NCBI RefSeq assembly: GCF_028372415.1
Contig: NC_092875.1
Coordinates: 31,824,817 to 31,888,816, forward strand
Origin: Notamacropus eugenii
Taxonomy: Eukaryota; Chordata; Mammalia; Diprotodontia; Macropodidae
Reading direction: 5' to 3'
Length of the DNA stretch: 64,000 nt
Below the pieces are notes generated by a model. The model saw only the letters and a program-made list of their open reading frames with translations, was not told the origin of the DNA and did no database searches. Position 1 is the first letter of the stretch, and each line of letters starts with the position of its first letter. This document shows positions 60,714 to 64,000 of the stretch, piece by piece. The translations under genes and the position numbers were made by a program.

Positions 60714-62751
60714 TTTTTATTATTATTATTTTTTCTTTTTTTCTTTTTTTTTTAAATTTTATTTGTCAGGACAAAGAAAAAAAGGTGGGCCTTGAGTAAG
60801 TGAAAGAGTAAAAAAGTAAAAGTGTAATATTTAGCACTTTTATAAGTTAGGGATCATTATATCTGAATTGAATTTTTTCTCTGCACCATAAGGTTCATGG
60901 TAAGATTATATTATAGACAGTGGCACTACATTTAGAGTGGATGAAATAACATTCAAGTCCAGAGAAAGAGGAAAGGTAGGAAAGTGTCAAACAGGTCTGT
61001 TGTTTGTTTTTTTTTTTTAATACGCTTAAGTTCCCTATTAGTAGTTCTTCCCATTCTAAGGAGATACTATATTATTTCTGGGTAACCCACGGTCCCAACT
61101 TGAGTCGTAAAACCCGGAGTTTGTATGAGAAGTGATGAAACTAAGTCTAGGATCTAGTCACCAAGCCCAGGCTTAGGCTCATACCTGGATATGGTTTTTC
61201 AGCATTAAAAATTCTTCTTGCAGTCCCTTGTTTTAAGGTCCCTTTGGAATCATAAAAAGGGTGCTAGGCTCAAAAGGTTCCAGACAGGAGGTTCTGCTTT
61301 AAGTAATCTTGAAAAAAAAAAAACGCCCCAAAGCAGACTCCCCCGTATGTCCATAGTCAGGGAAGTATGTGCTTGAATTCTAAGTAGTTTTCCTCTTCTT
61401 GGCAGATGGCCTCTCAAATACATCTCTTACCCCAGCTGCTTTTTGCTTGAAGAACTTGGTATTTTGGACACTCTCTTGACCCCAGTATGAATCAAAGGAA
61501 GTGGTATCTTGATCCACAAGGTGGGTGTACTTGGTTCTGCCCGACCGTCCAAAGTTTTTGACCTGCAGAACTTTGGGAAGAATAGTCTTATTGAAATGAT
61601 CCTCCAGGGTGGGAGCACTGAAATTTCTCTTGTATACTTCTTCATCTTTATCCATGAAGAAAGCACCCCGATGATAGTACTTCTGCAAGAACTTGTATTT
61701 GCCCTTAACAGCTTTGTTGGTAATGACTTTGCCATTTGCTCGGAGATCAGCTCGTCTTTCCTCTTCAGTCAGGTTTCGCATACGTTCTATCTCTGCTTTC
61801 TCCTTCTCGATCGCTTCTCGATCCTCTCTGTCCCGTTTGATCCTTTTTAGCTCCCGAACTTTCCATGCCTCATATTCCTCCTCATTGTTCTCGTCATCTG
61901 TATTGAGTGCATCTAAGGCAGCGAGGGAACGTTTGTTTTCCTCCACTTCCTTCTTTGTCTCCTCTTCCACAATCTTTAGTGTATACTTGCGCCTCTCCTC
62001 AGCCAGATATTTTGCTTCCTGTTCCAACTCCTTGCATTTCAGTGCTTCTGCCTCACGCTCTTGAAGTGTGACCCGATCCTTCTTTCGAATAAAGACTGGC
62101 TTGAGGCGGGGTTCCATTTCATCCTCACTGTTGTCTGTATATTCTTCATACTCAGACTCTGATTCTGATTCCTCACCAGAATGCCCTTCATCCTCCACTT
62201 CCATGACTTCCATTTCCTCATTTTTCCTCTCCTGTGCTCGCTGACTCATCACGCCACGCCGCCACTCAATTTCCTCCTCATCAATTTCTTCCTTCTCTTC
62301 CTCACTATTGTCCTCTCGCTCCGTTCGCCTCGCATCTCCTTCTACTTCAGAATCGCTTTCTCCCACTACTTCAGGCTCTACTATTTTTCTGTGCCGGGTC
62401 AACCTTTCTTCAACATTTTCATTGATGCGGTTCTGCAAACGCCGAAGCCGGGGATCACCAGGTGAATCTTCTTCCTGTTCCTCAGGTTCTGCTTCTTGTT
62501 GGTTAGCTTTCTTGATGAACTGAAATTCTTCATACTCCTCATCTGAGGACTCCATAGGAGCATAGTCTGGCCTCTTCCCAGATACATAACGTTTCACCTT
62601 CACTTTCTCCATTGAAATTTCCCCTTTCTCATTGCGAACGGGGACGGCCCCAGCCGTGGAATAAACTGGGGGCTGCTTCATGAGGGCGCTGGTGATAGAC
62701 ATGATAGCAATAGCGGCAGCGGCTGCCTTCCCAGAACCTGAGATGAAGAAC
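60714..62751 (-). mobile_element. MFAP1: MFAP1 retrocopy, whole insertion with leader, 3' UTR and tail
   Basis: The inserted unit starts at about 62751 with a short G/C-rich 5' leader (gttctgggaaggcagccgct). It contains the coding region at 62702-61380, then about 620 bp of 3' UTR, an AATAAA signal at 60763-60758, and an interrupted A-rich tail (60714-60755). The target duplication is aatccttgacatttct (60698-60713) against aagccttgacctttct (62752-62767), 14 of 16 matching. These are the marks of L1-mediated retrocopying of a spliced mRNA, and the drift shows it is not very recent. Confidence 0.85.
61380..62702 (-). CDS. MFAP1: MFAP1-like intronless reading frame, intact, 440 codons
   Basis: MFAP1 is, despite its name, a spliceosomal protein that enters with the B complex and interacts with PRPF38A. 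The frame starts at ATG 62702-62700 (MSITSALMKQPPVYSTAG) and ends at TAA 61380-61382 after 'AKKRKTT'. The 17 codons upstream are open but have no ATG. Length 440 equals the family (439 in human), with one extra residue in 'EYTDNSEDEM'. The whole plan is kept: acidic repeats (residues 50-210), the long basic/acidic coiled coil (about 220-330), and the conserved C-terminal domain with 'KYKFLQKYYHRGAFFMDKDE' and 'QVKNFGRSGRTKYTHLVDQD'. From memory, about 8 percent of residues differ from human, some at positions I expect to be conserved (D to Y, W to R, E to K). It is either a functional retrogene or a recently lost one. No intron is present, so it is not the parent gene. Confidence 0.85.
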   Translation of the reverse strand: MSITSALMKQPPVYSTAGAVPVRNEKGEISMEKVKVKRYVSGKRPDYAPMESSDEEYEEFQFIKKANQQEAEPEEQEEDSPGDPRLRRLQNRINENVEERLTRHRKIVEPEVVGESDSEVEGDARRTEREDNSEEEKEEIDEEEIEWRRGVMSQRAQERKNEEMEVMEVEDEGHSGEESESESEYEEYTDNSEDEMEPRLKPVFIRKKDRVTLQEREAEALKCKELEQEAKYLAEERRKYTLKIVEEETKKEVEENKRSLAALDALNTDDENNEEEYEAWKVRELKRIKRDREDREAIEKEKAEIERMRNLTEEERRADLRANGKVITNKAVKGKYKFLQKYYHRGAFFMDKDEEVYKRNFSAPTLEDHFNKTILPKVLQVKNFGRSGRTKYTHLVDQDTTSFDSYWGQESVQNTKFFKQKAAGVRDVFERPSAKKRKTT

Positions 62752-62795
62752 AAGCCTTGACCTTTCTGAATGATAAGAGACGTGAAGGAAAGGTT

Positions 62796-62803
62796 CTTTT
62801 ATA
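62796..62803 (-). promoter_or_regulatory. TATA-like box upstream of the MFAP1 retrocopy
   Basis: The minus strand reads TATAAAAG at 62803-62796, in target DNA 30-50 bases above the likely transcript start (retrocopy 5' end at about 62751). The position is right for a core promoter, but such motifs are common by chance in A/T-rich DNA. No CpG island lies here. Confidence 0.3.
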
Positions 62804-62819
62804 TTGCTTGTGAGAGAGG

Positions 62820-63224
62820 TGTGAACTCTACGAAAGGTTGGCACCTTTCAGATGGTTGTAAGGGCTTCTTCTTCCATGAGATCAGTTAGAGTGTTCTTAG
62901 GATATTATAACTGATCTCCATCTCTATTTCTCTTTTTATTATCAACAACTGTATTAGATTAATGATTTACTCTACAATCACAAACTAAGCTTTCTCTTCA
63001 GCCTGGACCTAATCTCAAGGCCTTGCAGGCCTCAGGAAGAAGCTCTTTCCTGGGGGCCAATTAAAGGGTGTCGTGGAATACAGTGGCCTAAAAATGCAAG
63101 TGGGTCAGTTGACCTCCTGGTCCTAAACACAGTGAAAAGAAATTAGTCCTCTTCTCCCCTGTTTCCCCCAACCCCTACCCTCTTCCACGATTCAACAGCA
63201 GTAAAAATCCATAATTGAAAGCCC
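62820..63224. other. Non-coding stretch upstream of MFAP1 copy
   Basis: No gene or clear repeat is recognised. Confidence 0.35.
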
Positions 63225-64000
63225 ATAAATGAAATTATTGCTTACCTAGCATTTCCTAAACCTACAAGAGAATTGAGCCAGTTTATTTGAACTTTCTTTT
63301 TAATGTTGGGGTTATTTAAATTTCTGTGGAAGGTCTTCCTCTTCTCATGGGAAGCAAATTTTCTTTTTACTGCTGTCATGGACTTGAATTCAGCTAACCA
63401 GAGAACAGAGTTGATTTTTCTGTTTTGGAAGGGAGGGCTTCTGGGGTGGGTGGTTTCCTACCCACCTTCCACTCATCTTCAGTGTTCTCCTCCAGCTGGG
63501 ATTGGCCCTGGGAAGAGGTAGTTGACTAGAGAAAATGCTTCTTGACACTTAGAATGAGGTCAAAAGGTTAGATAAGTGATGAAATCCCTGATAGCATCAC
63601 AATAACCAAGGCTTCTCAGTTAAGTTGGTACCATCTAATATATCTATCCATATATCTATATAGATAGACATATCTATATAGATATATGGATGCATATGTC
63701 AGTCTGTGTCTGTACGTATTAATTGGATCGGGTAGTTTTATTAGGAAATGCTGTCTTTGCTCTAGAAATGTCTCTTTCTTCCTCTTTGTACGTTGATAGG
63801 AATTCATGGGCATGAAAGTGGGTAAGAATGAAAGCTGATGTTCTTAAGTCCTTGGGTCCTCCTGAAAGATCTTGAAACTGTCTTTCTTCTTGTGTTGATG
63901 AGTATCCCTAAACAGTAGCATAGACCAAAGTTTGCAGTAAAGGGCTACGTTCTAAGTCCCTCTTTTCCTCCCCACCCCACAACATGTTGGAGGTGGATTA
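63225..64000 (+). repeat. Direct repeat, copy 2, runs to the window edge
   Basis: The segment aligns by eye with 49115-49816. It carries an expanded TATC/TATA microsatellite (63636-63694) not found in copy 1. The match still holds at base 64000 (ttggaggtggatta), so the unit may continue outside the window. Confidence 0.8.
63636..63694. repeat. TATC/ATAT microsatellite
   Basis: Imperfect tatctata and tagataga units within the second direct repeat. Confidence 0.8.

Noticed and set aside
62703-62753. N-terminal extension of the MFAP1 frame by 17 codons
   Set aside because: The extension has no ATG (it begins with TTG) and corresponds to the mRNA leader; the family start aligns at 62702.
1-64000. 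CRISPR arrays, operons or bacterial-type signals
   Set aside because: The window is vertebrate nuclear DNA; no regularly spaced direct repeats of that kind occur.

Overview
The window looks like ordinary marsupial nuclear DNA. It carries no multi-exon gene that I can recognise. The organism call rests on the repeats. There is a tRNA-headed SINE with an RTE-type tail bounded by a 14-bp target-site duplication (19184-19497). There are LINE-1 copies with the marsupial-type ORF2 and 3' UTR, many worn MIR/CORE-SINE and L2 remnants, and a HAL1-like element nested in an L1. I cannot name the species from the sequence.

Layout. From 1 to 31 kb the window is repeat-rich and gene-poor: L2, MIR/CORE-SINE, several L1 3' ends, and one long minus-strand L1 (21.8-27.2 kb) with an internal deletion and a HAL1-like element inserted in it. 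At 31.06 kb a broken RPL23A retrocopy sits inside an older SINE. From 32 to 47 kb there is mostly unrecognised sequence, a second minus-strand L1 (39.1-42.5 kb), and a fragment of a CENPE motor-domain retrocopy (about 44.4-44.9 kb).

From 47.9 to 62.8 kb five more retrocopies all lie on the minus strand: CCDC12, CRNKL1, SF3A3, MPLKIP and MFAP1. The last four are almost head to tail within 7.3 kb. Four of the five (CCDC12, CRNKL1, SF3A3, MFAP1) come from genes for spliceosome proteins. A direct repeat of about 700 bp (49.1-49.8 kb and 63.2-64.0 kb) flanks the four packed retrocopies.

The one credible protein-coding unit is the MFAP1 retrocopy (61380-62702, minus). It has an uninterrupted 440-codon reading frame covering the whole family protein, its 5' leader, a poly(A) signal and tail, and a target-site duplication that has already drifted (14 of 16 matching). 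A TATA-like box lies just upstream. All the other retrocopies are broken. The intact frame inside decayed flanks makes MFAP1 the best candidate for a functional retrogene. All homology statements come from remembered family sequences; no search was run.
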